From Streptomyces sp. NBC_01262 (GTDB lineage Bacteria > Actinomycetota > Actinomycetes > Streptomycetales > Streptomycetaceae), in the NCBI RefSeq assembly GCF_036226365.1, contig NZ_CP108462.1:62001-126000 (forward strand): 64,000 bases of DNA, written 5' to 3'. A model generated the notes under the pieces. The model did not search any database. It saw only the letters and a program-made list of their open reading frames with translations, and was not told the origin of the DNA. Position numbers and translations under genes: made by a program. Below, one piece after another: positions 26,446 to 36,239 of the stretch. Numbering within the stretch: the stretch's first letter is position 1; every line of letters starts with the position of its first letter.

Positions 26446-26962
26446 CGGGGCGCGGGGCGCCGTTCTTCACCCACGTGTACAGCGGATCCCCGGGGCAGTC
26501 GGTCGCGACCCCGTCGCGATGGCCGTTGATGTCCTTCCCGGCACCGCCGTCGTGCCGCAGCCATTCGATGGCGTCGCGCAGACCTTCGAGCATGGCGTCC
26601 GTGGGCTCCTTGAGCCCCTTGTCCCCGAGCATCGCCATCACCGCGTAGCGCGCCTTGTTCAACTCCTTGTTGCCGTTGGCGCCGGTCTTCTTGTGAGCGC
26701 CCCGCCCCTCGAAGACAAAGCCGTGCGGACAGACAACGGCGTTGTAGGCAATGTCGGAATAGTCCTCCTTGGTCTCCGTCAGGTGGTCATGCTGGATGGC
26801 GCGTACCCGGTCATCGCATTGTGTGTGGTTCTCCGGTTCCGCCAGTGACTTGGGTATGGTCACCCCCTCGTAGTGCACCGTCACCCCCTTGGTACTGTCG
26901 ATATGGACCAGAGGATGACGCGGCGGCTTCGCCCCCCACGTGGCGCGTGTAACGAACTTCAT
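26426..26962 (-). CDS. N-acetylmuramoyl-L-alanine amidase (PGRP/Amidase_2 type)
   Basis: 178 residues from the ATG at 26962 with GGGAGG 5 nt upstream. FVTRATWGAKPPR is the usual start of PGRP-like amidases. Zinc ligands are visible as VHYEG (His), and as NGHRDGVATDCPGD (His and Cys); AYNAVVCPHGFVFEGRG is the catalytic-pocket block. It should cleave the amide between MurNAc and L-Ala in peptidoglycan. No signal peptide is seen, so it resembles a phage-type endolysin or a protein released by another route. It has no holin neighbour. Confidence 0.88.
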   Translation of the reverse strand: MKFVTRATWGAKPPRHPLVHIDSTKGVTVHYEGVTIPKSLAEPENHTQCDDRVRAIQHDHLTETKEDYSDIAYNAVVCPHGFVFEGRGAHKKTGANGNKELNKARYAVMAMLGDKGLKEPTDAMLEGLRDAIEWLRHDGGAGKDINGHRDGVATDCPGDPLYTWVKNGAPRPGGHGTP

Positions 26963-27230
26963 GACGCCTCCCATTCGTTTTTCAGTCCCGGCGGTGGGCC
27001 CTGAGCACAGCATTCGTGGGAAAGGCAAGGGGATGCCACTTATGCGTGCGCAAACCATGGAAAGTTAAGCTGACTGGATGAAACCGGCACTGCGGGGAGT
27101 GCAACCAGGGCTTCGGCGTAGTCGCAGAATGTCCGGTTCGTGATCGTGCGACGCCGCCGAAGTCCTGCCGCGTGCGGGTTGGGGCCAGGCTGCCATTGAT
27201 GAGTCACATCGGGACCGGTACAAGTGACGA

Positions 27231-27476
27231 GTGACAGAACCTCTTGTTCCTCGCCCGGGTGGCCGCGTCGCGTCGAAGCCTGGACGGTGGACTCAGCAGT
27301 CAGCGGGTGCGACGTTCGCCGCCCTCGCAGCGTTCCTCATCACTCGTGACGTCACGTTCGGGTTCTTCAGGCAGACGCTGCCCGACTGGGCGTACACCGC
27401 TACGGTCCTCGCGGGATTTGCTGTGTCGGCTGTCGCCTACGGCCTTGCCGTGCTGTGGCTCAGGCGATTGCCCTAG
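27231..27476 (+). CDS. Small two-helix membrane protein
   Basis: 81 residues from a GTG. A basic N-terminus is followed by two hydrophobic segments ([20 protein letters not shown] and [20 protein letters not shown]). No family recognised. It stands alone between the amidase and the ISAs1 remnant. Confidence 0.5.
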   Translation: MTEPLVPRPGGRVASKPGRWTQQSAGATFAALAAFLITRDVTFGFFRQTLPDWAYTATVLAGFAVSAVAYGLAVLWLRRLP

Positions 27477-27603
27477 CAGGGCGGCTCACGCCAGGTTTCA
27501 GCGTTGCTGCACGGGCGTCCGATTCGTGACAATCCGCCGGCTTGGCGGTCATCCGGGAGTTGACAGGCGCGGGCTCCCAAGATCATGGAGTCCTCTACGC
27601 CCC

Positions 27604-28310
27604 GTGATCCAAGTGGAAGACCGTGCCTGCCGACGCATCATTTCTGATCCCGCTGTCCTTGACCAATTGCGTGAGAATCCGCAGGTCGGACCCGAGGAGG
27701 TCCCGGGCCTGGTGGAGCGGCTGGCCGAGGTGCCGGACCCGCGTGACCCACGCGGGGTGCGCCACCGCCTGGCCGTCGTGCTCACTCTCACCGCGTGCGC
27801 GGTGCTGGCCGGAGCGACCTCTCTGCTGGCGGTCGGCGAATGGATCGCCGATGCCCCTGGGTATGTGCTGGAACAGGTCGGTGCAGTCCCCGATCCGCTT
27901 CTGCCCAGGCGGGTCCTGCCCGCCGAGACCACGGTCCGCCGATTGCTGGCCCGCATTGACAGCGACGCGCTGGACCGGGCCGTCGGACGCTGGCTTGCCG
28001 ACCGCCGCCCGAAAAAGACCGGGCTGCGCGGACTCGCGGTGGACGGCAAGAGCCTGCGCGGAGCTGCCAGAGCGAACGGCCGCAAGATCCATCTGCTCGC
28101 CGCACTGGAGCACGCGACGGGCCTGGTCCTGGCCCAGCTGGACGTCGGCGAGAAGACGAACGAGATCACCTGCTTCCAGCCGCTGCTGGACACCGTCGCC
28201 GACCTGGCCGGCGTCGTCGTCACCAGCGACGACATGCACACCCAGCGAGAGCACGCCGACTACCTCCTCGGCCGGGGCGCCCACTACGTCGTGATCGTCA
28301 AGGGAAACCA
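27604..28310 (+). pseudogene. ISAs1-family transposase, 3'-truncated
   Basis: [20 protein letters not shown] and [17 protein letters not shown] (first catalytic Asp) are diagnostic of ISAs1 (H-repeat associated) transposases. They are followed by the second acidic block [18 protein letters not shown]. The coding sequence stops after YVVIVKGN, where an intron-like sequence begins with GTGCG. The last third of the protein is absent. Confidence 0.85.
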
Positions 28311-28920
28311 GTGCGCCACGAGGCGCTCTGACACATCCCCGCTGCAGGCGGGACAGACTCGAAGGGAGGTCTGCTGGGTCCGATGGCTTACCTGGAGCCG
28401 AAAGGTGAAGGGGACCAGAGCATGCCAGGAAACCGACGACCGGGCCCAGGTGCCTGGGGCGGTGCGCCGGGGGACCCGCGCGGTATGGCGAAAGCTTGAC
28501 TGCTTGAACCCCAATCTCCAGCGGCAGCAATTTACTGCGACCGGAACGGCACCTGAAACCGGTGCCCGTCGTGACCGGGGACGTACTGGTTCGCCCTGGT
28601 CAACCTTCGCGGCGGGAGCGATGCCCAGCGAGGGCATTGAAGGAGATGAATGGGGCGCCTGGGCCGCGCTGATCGTGTGTCAGAGACGAACGTGGGATCA
28701 CCGTCCCAGTACGGCTGGCGGTGACGGAGTGCCCGTAGTAGTCGCCGGAGTCACGCCCGGCCGAGGAGAGCGGGAAAGCCGCTCGCAGGGCGAAGGGGCA
28801 CAGGTGGTACGGACACCGGCGACACCGGGGAGGTATGCGAAATGCAGAGCGCTGACACAGTGCACTGACGGTGATGAGGTTGCGAAAGACCCCTTGCCGG
28901 GAAGGCCGGATGTCCTCTGA
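28311..28920 (+). mobile_element. Group II intron 5' fragment
   Basis: Starts with GTGCGCC immediately inside the ISAs1 coding sequence, as expected for the GTGYG 5' end of a group II intron. About 530 nt of structured non-coding sequence follow, then GTATGCGAA and an ATG at 28842 encoding MQSADTV. That heptapeptide is the start of typical intron-encoded reverse transcriptase/maturases, but a stop follows at once. Domains IV-VI and the reverse transcriptase are missing, so it cannot splice or move. The truncation lies between 28862 and 28920. Confidence 0.7.
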
Positions 28921-28948
28921 CATGCGATCTTGACCGTTTGCCAGGTGA
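28921..28948. repeat. Left arm of a 28-bp inverted repeat pair
   Basis: CATGCGATCTTGACCGTTTG and 8 more bases match 31384-31411 in reverse complement with two mismatches. The arms enclose the DUF4145 and DUF4037 genes. Probable insertion-sequence or transposon termini. Confidence 0.75.
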
Positions 28949-29035
28949 GTTTGCCCGCCCAGTTCAGAGCGTGGTTGTGAACCAGGACGGGAAAACTCGC
29001 TGCCGGGTACCCCGTCGGTCCGCTATCCCTGGACT

Positions 29036-29746
29036 ATGACCAGCCTCACCGTTGACCCGCGCGGCCTCGTCCTGCCGGGCCTGTGCCCGAATTGCCACGT
29101 CCACTCCGGCTTCACGATCCGGTCCTCCGGCATTGGTACCTACCTTTGGCCGCAGGTTCGGACCGAGGACCCGTCTGTCGATCACCTCAAACACGCCGGG
29201 CGCACTTGGCTGCGGCAGCTCAACGTCAGCTGCCAGCACTGTGGCAAGAGCGTGGTTCTGCACCAGCTGATCCGCTTCAACGAAGATGGGGAGACTGGCG
29301 AGGTGCTCCGGGTGATCCAGGTTTGGCCGGAGCGGCAGCCGCGCGAGCTGCACGCCTCTGCCCCGAACGTGGTGCGCGACCTGTTCGCGGAGGGCGCGCG
29401 GGCGGAGGCCGCCGAGGCAAACCGGGCGGCGGGGGCGATGTATCGGGCTGCCGTCGAGGAACTCTGCAAGGACCTCGGCGCCGAGGGGAGCAACCTCGCC
29501 AGCAAGATTAATGACCTGGTCAACCGGGGCGTCACCAGCGAAATCGTGGAGGACCTCCACGAGGCTCGCCTCCTCGGCAACTGGAGCCTGCACGATGGCC
29601 TGGAGTTCTCCGCCGAGGAGGTTGCCGACGTCGCCGGCCTGATCGCCGAGGCCGTCCACATCCTCTATGTGCAGCCGCAGGAGCGACGGGCGATGCGCGA
29701 CGCCCGCAAGGCGCGGCGCGAGGCCTTCGTTGCTCGGAACCCGTAG
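29036..29746 (+). CDS. DUF4145 protein
   Basis: 236 residues. The N-terminal zinc-ribbon-like part has PGLCPNCHVH and SCQHCGKSV. The C-terminal DUF4145 part has ANRAAGAMYRAAVEELCKDL and LHEARLLGNWSLHDGLEF. DUF4145 proteins are linked to restriction and anti-phage loci in many bacteria, but no such genes are next to this one. It lies inside the cassette bounded by the 28-bp inverted repeats. Confidence 0.85.
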   Translation: MTSLTVDPRGLVLPGLCPNCHVHSGFTIRSSGIGTYLWPQVRTEDPSVDHLKHAGRTWLRQLNVSCQHCGKSVVLHQLIRFNEDGETGEVLRVIQVWPERQPRELHASAPNVVRDLFAEGARAEAAEANRAAGAMYRAAVEELCKDLGAEGSNLASKINDLVNRGVTSEIVEDLHEARLLGNWSLHDGLEFSAEEVADVAGLIAEAVHILYVQPQERRAMRDARKARREAFVARNP

Positions 29747-29965
29747 CCGATCGGGCCCGGGTGCGGGGAGAGAGAAATGATCACTACTCTCTCTTGTCCG
29801 ATGCCGTGTCGGGGCGCCGGGCGCCCGGGCCGGCCTCCGCGACCACATCCCGAGCATCGGCTCCCTCGCTGTCGGCGTACGGCGATGACTCCCCAGCGGC
29901 GTACAGACAAACGCCTCCAATTATCAGGCCGTTTCGCTCTCCCCTTGTTGCTTTGAGACGGAGGC

Positions 29966-31060
29966 TCAAGGGGAGAGCAGACCGTTGGTGGCGGCGTGTG
30001 TCAGTTCCGGATGGCTGAGGACGTCCGTGCTATCGATGAACTGGTCGACGGTGCCGATGGTCGGCAGGGAGCTGATGTCAGGGGCGGTGATGCGGACTCT
30101 CAGCGCCGCGGTGAAGCGTTCGGCGTGCAGGACCTGGAATGGCCTGGTGTGGTAGGGCCGCGTGGCGGGATCGACAGGGTCGGTGAGGCCGAGCTGGTTG
30201 TGTGTGACCGCGACGGCCTCGTAGGCGCGGGCCAGGTGGTGCTCGCGGGTGTGCCAGTCGGTGGCGGCGAGGGCGGCGGTGAGGACCGGGGTGAGGGCGG
30301 GTGCCTGGGCAGTGCGGGCGAAGGCGCTGCCAAGCCATTTGCTGTAGGGCGGGTAGCGGCGGTCCATGAGCAGGCAGAGCCGCATCAGATCGCGTACCAG
30401 ACGGGCGGCGACGACAGCGGAGCCGAGTTCGTCGCCCACTTCGCCGCAGCGGCCGACGAAGGCTTCTTCCTGGGAGATGCGTTGCCACTGGCAGGCGAGC
30501 AGGTAGAGCCAGAGGTCGTGGGGGTACCAGTCGAGGTTGGCGCGGACCGGTGCGAGTTGGCCGAGTCCGTCGTGGAAGACGGCACCGGCGGTGACCTCGG
30601 CGAGGAGCTGAGTGGGGGTGGCCAGCCAGTCCGCCACGGTGATGTCGGTACGCGGGTCGAAGCCCAGTTGCGCGGTGAACCAGGCCCCTGGGTCCGTGAC
30701 TTCGACCCGGTGGTGGACTGGTCCGTCAGTGGTCCGCATGACCCGGATGTCTGCTTCGCCAGCGGGGGCGAAGTGCGTCGGGTAGCCGCGGAAGGTCTTC
30801 GGCAAGCGTTCGGAGAGCAGTGCCGTGATCCTCGCGCCGTGGCGTGTGAGGTCCTGCGAGTGCAGGAAGATCTGCAGGCGGGGCCCCCACTCGTGGTCGG
30901 CGGAGCGGGCGGTGTCGAATCCGAGGACTTCCGAGCCGCTGCCGAGACGGGCTGCGGAGTACGTAACCCCCAGGGCGGCCTCGTCCAGCAAAGGCCGTAC
31001 GGCTTCGCAGTAGAAGCGGCGGGAGAGTTCCAGTCCGGGGATGAAGGACGGCGTGGTCAT
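29966..31060 (-). CDS. DUF4037 nucleotidyltransferase-fold protein
   Basis: 364 residues from the ATG at 31060 (MTTPSFIPGLELSRRFY). The diagnostic stretch is YSAARLGSGSEVLGFDTARS followed by DHEWGPRLQIFL, a GSE...D-H-D type nucleotidyltransferase core. A helical C-terminal domain follows (YLLACQWQRISQEEAFVGRC). Activity of this family is not established. It converges with the DUF4145 gene and shares its repeat-bounded cassette. Confidence 0.88.
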   Translation of the reverse strand: MTTPSFIPGLELSRRFYCEAVRPLLDEAALGVTYSAARLGSGSEVLGFDTARSADHEWGPRLQIFLHSQDLTRHGARITALLSERLPKTFRGYPTHFAPAGEADIRVMRTTDGPVHHRVEVTDPGAWFTAQLGFDPRTDITVADWLATPTQLLAEVTAGAVFHDGLGQLAPVRANLDWYPHDLWLYLLACQWQRISQEEAFVGRCGEVGDELGSAVVAARLVRDLMRLCLLMDRRYPPYSKWLGSAFARTAQAPALTPVLTAALAATDWHTREHHLARAYEAVAVTHNQLGLTDPVDPATRPYHTRPFQVLHAERFTAALRVRITAPDISSLPTIGTVDQFIDSTDVLSHPELTHAATNGLLSP

Positions 31061-31383
31061 GCTGGAGAGGGTGCCGGATCGGCGCCCGACCGGTCGAAGG
31101 CTTTTCCCCGTCCGACAGGTTGCGCCTGACCGCGCGTACGGCTGGTCCGACCCGCCGCCTGCGTGGTGGCCGCCGCCCGACATCGGACAGCCGCAGACGG
31201 CCGAACAACACCCGCCAGCACACCAGAAGCTGTCCCCATTCATCCGTACGCGGCTGAGGACGTTCACGAGTACGCCGACACTCGCGACGGAGTAGCGCCA
31301 GGTCCTGCAATAACGGCCCTGGCCCGACCGTCGTCAGGCACGGAGGAACACTGCGCTCTTATGCGTCCCCGCACCGGTCAAGA

Positions 31384-31411
31384 TCACTTGGCAAACGGCC
31401 AAGATCGCATG
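31384..31411. repeat. Right arm of the 28-bp inverted repeat pair
   Basis: Reverse complement of 28921-28948 with two mismatches. The arms lie about 2.49 kb apart, outer end to outer end. AAGATC words cluster here (31380, 31401). Confidence 0.75.
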
Positions 31412-31438
31412 GCAGAGGACACCGGAGACATCAGCTGA

Positions 31439-31822
31439 TCAGATGCCGTGGGCGGCCTCGGACAGGGCCTGCAGGATGAGCGGGAACTCTCGGGCGTCCG
31501 CTGCGTGGATCACCTGCCCGAGCTGCACCAGGCACCGGGGCACCAGGGACGCGGCGACCTTCAGCATGGCCAGCTCGCTGCGGGAGGCGGTGGCCTGCCG
31601 TCCGCTGGCGAGCATGAGCAGCCCGACGGCGTTCCAGTCGACGCTGGGGTTCGGGCCGGTGCGGTTGATCAGCGGCTGGCCGCCTGCGGCCGCGAGAGCC
31701 CGGTCCTCGATGAGACGCCAGGGCCAGTAGCCGTCCTGGTGCGCGCCCAGGAGCCAGGTGACCGTGCGCATCTGCTCGGTGCCCACGGGTCTGGTGCAGG
31801 TTCGGGTGACAGGTTCGGTCAC
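31439..31822 (-). CDS. Hypothetical protein, perhaps 5'-truncated
   Basis: 127 residues. HQDGYWPWRLIEDRALAAAG and LVQLGQVIHAADAREFPLIL suggest a small mostly helical protein. The GTG start overlaps the stop of the IS3 fragment (GTGA), and the frame stays open upstream, so the true N-terminus may have been replaced by the IS. Family not recognised. Confidence 0.45.
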   Translation of the reverse strand: MTEPVTRTCTRPVGTEQMRTVTWLLGAHQDGYWPWRLIEDRALAAAGGQPLINRTGPNPSVDWNAVGLLMLASGRQATASRSELAMLKVAASLVPRCLVQLGQVIHAADAREFPLILQALSEAAHGI

Positions 31823-32064
31823 GCGGCCTGGAGGGCCGGTGTGGTCATGACGGTCTCGAATTCGACGGGGGTCAGCCGGCCGAGTGCGGCTTGTCTGCGG
31901 CGGCGGTGGTAGGTCCGCTCGATCCAGGTCACGATCGCGATCCGCAGTTCCTCGCGGGTGGTCCAGCTCCGGCGGTCGAGGACGTTCTTCTGCAGCAGGC
32001 TGAAGAAGGACTCCATGGCCGCGTTGTCGCCGGCTGCCCCGACTCTCCCTATCGATCCGGCCAT
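31819..32064 (-). pseudogene. IS3-family transposase OrfB C-terminal fragment
   Basis: NAAMESFFSLLQKNVLDRRS contains the last catalytic Glu of the IS3 DDE domain. WTTREELRIAIVTWIERTYH and LGRLTPVEFE follow to the natural end. The upstream two thirds are missing; it joins the IS481 fragment near 32055. Confidence 0.85.
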
Positions 32065-32885
32065 CCGGTGCGGTCGAGCGCCCGGACGAATTTCCGGGAC
32101 CGGAACTGGGCGAGCTCAAGTGGTCCGCGCAACGGATCACCGACGAACTTGTGAGTATCGGTTTTGTGATCGACCGGCGAACTGTCAGCCGGCACCTGAC
32201 CCGGCTCGGCCTCGGCGAACGCCGCTTCATCGACCCAGGCGGTGAGAACAACCGGAAGCCGGGGAAGATCATCGCCCGCTGGCCCGGACACATGGTGCAC
32301 CTGGATGTGAAGAAGGTCGGCCGGACCCCTGATGGCGGCGGGTGGCGGATCCACGGCCGGGACAGCGATCAGGTCAAGGTCGCTAGTCGGGCGAAGTCGG
32401 CCGGGGCGAAGCGTGGCTACGTCTACCTGCACTTCGTAGCCGATGGTTTCTCACGGCTCGCCTACACAGAACCGCTGGGCGATGAGAAGGGCGCGACGGC
32501 TGCTGCTTTCCTCGCCCGGGCGAAGGTCTGGTTCGCCGCCCACGGCATCACCCACATCCACCGGGTCGTCACCGACAATGGCGCTTGCTACCGCTCCGGC
32601 GACTTCGCCCGCATCGTCGGGCAAGGCACCCGGCATCAGAGAACCAAACCATACACACCTCGGCACAACGGGCAGGTGGAGCGCTACCAGCGCATCATGG
32701 CCGAGGAAGTCCTCTACGCCCGCGAGTTCACCAGCGAGGACGCCCGGTCAGCCGCGATCGCAGTGTGGAACATCCACTACAACTACCACCGGCCGCATAG
32801 TGCTGCCGCCGGAAAGCCGCCAGCAGCACGCCTCCGCGAGAGCGTCACCAACGTCGAGCCCTCATACATCTTAGGGGGTTCGCGA
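32065..32885 (+). pseudogene. IS481-family transposase, 5'-truncated
   Basis: LGLGERRFIDPGGENNRKPG, MVHLDVKKVGR (first Asp), VVTDNGACYRS (second Asp) and HNGQVERYQRIMAEEVLYAR (Glu) give the rve-type DDE core with its normal end at about 32880. The N-terminal helix-turn-helix is lost at the junction with the IS3 fragment. Not functional unless started internally (GTG 32151). Confidence 0.82.
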
Positions 32886-32889
32886 AAGC

Positions 32890-33170
32890 CTGGATCTCGC
32901 GCACTGCAGCGTGATCAAATAGGGGCCACACGCTGGCCTCGGTCCAGTCCCGCAGCCTGTGCCAGGCCGTGACTCCGGAGCACCCCTGGGTCTCCGCGGC
33001 ACGTCGCGCCAGGTAACACCGGTCCGCAGCGCGTACAGCACGCCCGCGAGCGCCGCCCGCCGGAACGCGCAGGTGTCCGGGGTGCGGCGCCGGCGCTCGG
33101 GAACGGGCGGCAGCAACGGAGCGACGCGATCCCACAAGTCGTCCGGCACAAGATCAGCACGCACCCGCAC
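32890..33170 (-). pseudogene. IS5-like transposase N-terminal fragment (copy B)
   Basis: The same N-terminal coding fragment as at 4749-4975, but here it continues past the duplication border with RDWTEASVWPLF, the expected family sequence. This copy therefore preserves the older junction and copy A is the one cut at 4975. Confidence 0.75.
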
Positions 33171-34723
33171 AGCCTGCCGACCAAGACCGCCAGGCGCAAG
33201 ATCGCGGGATCACCTCGGTTTGAGACGGCCAGTTAAATCGCTAGGGCCCGAAAGATCCTTCGCATACGGTGCCCGGATGGCTTCTCAGCGTGCCCTGCTG
33301 CCGCGATCGACACCGGCTGCCTCGGGGATGTCGTCCCGTTCGATCGCCGCGCTGCTGGATCGGCTCGAGGCGCGATCCGTCGAGTGTCACTCCATCATGG
33401 TCGTACGCCACGGTCACGTCGTCGCCGAGGGCTGGTGGGCGCCGTACTCGGCCGAACGCCCGCACCTTCTCTACTCGCTGACCAAGTCGTTCACCTCGGT
33501 CGCCGTGGGGCTCGCGATCGCCGACGGGATGCTCTCACTGGAGGATCGGGTGGTGGATGTGCTGCCCGACCACGTTCCGGGCGACATCTCGGAGCAGGGA
33601 CGCCGCCTCACCGTTCACCACCTGCTGTGCATGACGGCCGGACATCGCACGGACAGCCTCGCCGAGGCCTGGCAACTGGAACCGGGCGACCTGGTGAAGG
33701 GCTTCCTGCGCGTACCGTTTCCCGATGCCGAGGGAACGCGGCACGCTTACGACAATCCCACCACCTTCATCCTGGCCCGGATGGTGGAACGGGTCATGGG
33801 CCACAGCCTCCCGGAACTGCTCGACGAGCGCCTCTTCAAGCCGATGGGCGTCGATCACGCCGAATGGGACCGTGTGGCCAGCGGTGCCGCATTCGGATTC
33901 CACGGACTGCACCTCACGACCGAGGCTGTCGCCGCCTTCGGTGAGTTGCTCCTGCGCGGAGGTACGTGGGGCGGCCGGCGGCTCGTCCCGCGTGAATGGG
34001 TGGAGCTCGCGACCAGACGGCACACCGACACCCTGCGACTCGAGGACGGATCGGGGGACGTCGACTACCTTCGTGGTTACGGTTACCAGTTCTGGATGTC
34101 GCGTCACGGCTACCACGGGGACGGCTCATTCGGCCAGCAATGCGTGGTCGTCCCGTCGCACGATCTCGTGGTCGCCGTGACCGGCAGCCATACGCAGCCA
34201 CAGGCAGTGCTTGACGCAATATGGGAGTGCCTGCTGCCCGGCATGCAGGACACGGGAAACACCCCGGACGACGAAATCCTCGCCGATCGGCTGCGGCGGT
34301 TGTCATTGGCACCGGTGCTGGGCGCCGCCGCCCCGGAGCGTTCCGTCAAGGCGAAACTCGACGCCTCCGCCGAGGGTTCGGCTCTGCCCGACGGAACCAC
34401 GGTGATCGTCGATGCAGTGGACGGTGGATGGCTCCTTCGACTCGGGCCGTACCTCAACGTCGAGGTCGGCCACGGCAAATGGCGGGAAAGTTCGCCGCTC
34501 GGCCGTCCCGTCGTCGCGACTGGCGCCTGGCAGGGCAACACGTTCGTCGCCGAGCTTTACGTCATCACCACACCGCACCGGGTTCGGCTGTCGGTCGATG
34601 CCGACGCGGGGACAGCGACAGCGACGTGGAACATCGTGCCCCTGACCGGCCCAAGCCTGGTGCTGCATGTGCGGTCGCCGCTGATGACACGGCCCGACGT
34701 CGCATAGGTGATGCGCTTTCCTC
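32944..34723. repeat. Copy B of the 1.78-kb inverted duplication
   Basis: Reverse complement of 3196-4975, with only two base differences seen. It carries the serine hydrolase and the IS5 fragment. The outer border at 34723 falls 16 nt after the hydrolase stop. Confidence 0.92.
33277..34707 (+). CDS. Serine hydrolase, beta-lactamase/PBP-C fold (copy B)
   Basis: 476 residues, identical to the protein of 3212-4642 except Met for Leu in ADGMLSLEDR. SLTK nucleophile, HAYDNP and the HGYHGDGSFG block are all kept. The reading frame is intact, so both copies could be expressed. The duplication includes at least 48 bp before the first possible promoter region and the IS fragment, so any promoter from the IS end would be duplicated too. 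Confidence 0.88.
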   Translation: MASQRALLPRSTPAASGMSSRSIAALLDRLEARSVECHSIMVVRHGHVVAEGWWAPYSAERPHLLYSLTKSFTSVAVGLAIADGMLSLEDRVVDVLPDHVPGDISEQGRRLTVHHLLCMTAGHRTDSLAEAWQLEPGDLVKGFLRVPFPDAEGTRHAYDNPTTFILARMVERVMGHSLPELLDERLFKPMGVDHAEWDRVASGAAFGFHGLHLTTEAVAAFGELLLRGGTWGGRRLVPREWVELATRRHTDTLRLEDGSGDVDYLRGYGYQFWMSRHGYHGDGSFGQQCVVVPSHDLVVAVTGSHTQPQAVLDAIWECLLPGMQDTGNTPDDEILADRLRRLSLAPVLGAAAPERSVKAKLDASAEGSALPDGTTVIVDAVDGGWLLRLGPYLNVEVGHGKWRESSPLGRPVVATGAWQGNTFVAELYVITTPHRVRLSVDADAGTATATWNIVPLTGPSLVLHVRSPLMTRPDVA

Positions 34724-34775
34724 GCCGTTTCTCACCGGGAAGCCAGGAGCTTCAGGAGACTGAACAGAAGAACTT

Positions 34776-34991
34776 GACAGGGAACACAACCTCGCCGAAG
34801 GGCTCGCCCGCGGCCGATGGGACGTGGGCTTCTTCCGCGCTGTTCTCCGGGACGTGACCCCCGCCGTACGGTCCGGCCGACTGGTCGACGTCTTCGAACC
34901 CGCCGCTGAGATCTGGGATCGGCCCGCCGTCGACAGGGATGTCGTGCTGCAGCTGCGCATGCTGGTCGACGCACTCACCGCCGCACCCTGA
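34776..34991 (+). pseudogene. C-terminal fragment of an unknown protein
   Basis: An open frame without a start encodes LAEGLARGRWDVGFFRAVLR and AAEIWDRPAVDRDVVLQLRM before the TGA at 34989-34991. The sequence looks protein-like and probably lost its 5' part when the duplication arrived at 34723. Family unknown. Confidence 0.4.
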
Positions 34992-34999
34992 CCACGTCG

Positions 35000-35992
35000 T
35001 CAGGCCAGGATGATCGGGTTGCTGAGCGCTGCCATGTGCCCTTCAGGATGGCGTACCTCCATACGGACGAACCCCGAATCCTCCGCACTGGTGCGCCACT
35101 CAGCGGCGCCTGACCCGGAACGGGGCAACGATTCGCGGTGCACTTTTCCCTGCTCGGTGTGGAAGCTGACAGTGCCAGAGGGCACACCGCGTACGTTCAC
35201 CCGCGCTACGGCCGGCTCATCGCCGGTCTTCAACCGCTCACCGATCCCGGCGCTGTGACCATGGACGGAGACCGTGAACGACAGCTCGACGGCGGCTGAT
35301 TCGGCGATCCAGCTCCGGCCGGCACGGATGCCGGCGAGGATCGCATCCGTACTCAGCTCCTCGGCCAGCACGACGGTGTGCGGGACACCGATCTGGCCCT
35401 CCAGATGGGTATCGCTGTTACCCATGGCCGGGCGCCATCGCCCCTGGTGGATGTCCGCAGCCAGGCTGCGCCCCCATTCGGCCAGGGCCGCCTCATTGTC
35501 CGCATTCCACGGCACGTCCGAGCTCCACAGCCCGTTCCACACCTCAACCACGTCGAACCCCTGGTACGGGTACATGAACGTGCCCGAGGGGTAAGGCGCG
35601 TACGGATGGGCCGCCACACACAGCCCACCGGCCCGATGGACCTGGTCCAGATGCCCATCGACCATTCCGTCCCGTACGCCATACCGCCAGTCGACCAACT
35701 CTCCCGGATGAAGACCGAGCGCGAGCCAGTGCCCGGTCCGGGTCGTGACCTCCTCACCCAGGATCACCAGCAGATCGTCGCCGACATGCCGCCCGAAGGC
35801 GCCATGCGCGTCGACGGACTTGTGCTCCGTGGTCGCGAGAAAATCCAACCCCACCGCACGGGCACCAGCCACAAGCTGCTCCGGCGTCAGCTCGCCACCG
35901 TCCGAAAACACCGAATGCACGTGACAGTCACCCCGGTACCAGCCACGCCCCCGGCCAGCCACCCGCACCGGCGGGTAGTCCAACTCCGACAT
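35000..35992 (-). CDS. CehA/McbA-family PHP metallohydrolase
   Basis: 330 residues. The PHP metal-binding motifs appear in order: RGDCHVHSVFSDGG (HxH), ATTEHKS (the TEH block), LCVAAHPYAPYP (His) and MGNSDTHLEG (D-x-H). Named relatives CehA and McbA hydrolyse carbamate pesticides such as carbaryl, though most members have unknown substrates. A beta-sandwich C-terminal domain follows. No signal peptide. The gene is isolated. Confidence 0.88.
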   Translation of the reverse strand: MSELDYPPVRVAGRGRGWYRGDCHVHSVFSDGGELTPEQLVAGARAVGLDFLATTEHKSVDAHGAFGRHVGDDLLVILGEEVTTRTGHWLALGLHPGELVDWRYGVRDGMVDGHLDQVHRAGGLCVAAHPYAPYPSGTFMYPYQGFDVVEVWNGLWSSDVPWNADNEAALAEWGRSLAADIHQGRWRPAMGNSDTHLEGQIGVPHTVVLAEELSTDAILAGIRAGRSWIAESAAVELSFTVSVHGHSAGIGERLKTGDEPAVARVNVRGVPSGTVSFHTEQGKVHRESLPRSGSGAAEWRTSAEDSGFVRMEVRHPEGHMAALSNPIILA

Positions 35993-36239
35993 TCATTCCC
36001 CCTCGCGTAACCCGCTGCCCGGCAACGCCCACACCCCACCTGCGCACGCCTTGCGACCTTGGATTCACCTTGTCCACCGCAGGAGCGCAACACACCACCC
36101 CTGCCGGCCTACAGGCGGAACATGCCGCTCCGGCACACCAGCGGCCGATTGGGTCTACTTGATCACGCCCTACAGGTTCAGACACAGGCACTGACATGCC
36201 AAGCGGTCGGTGGGACGTCGCGCTTTCGCGGCCGACGCC

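Noticed and set aside
28311..28920. Forward frame continuing the ISAs1 protein through this stretch
   Set aside because: The residues lose all similarity to the transposase at VKGN; the sequence has group II intron features instead.
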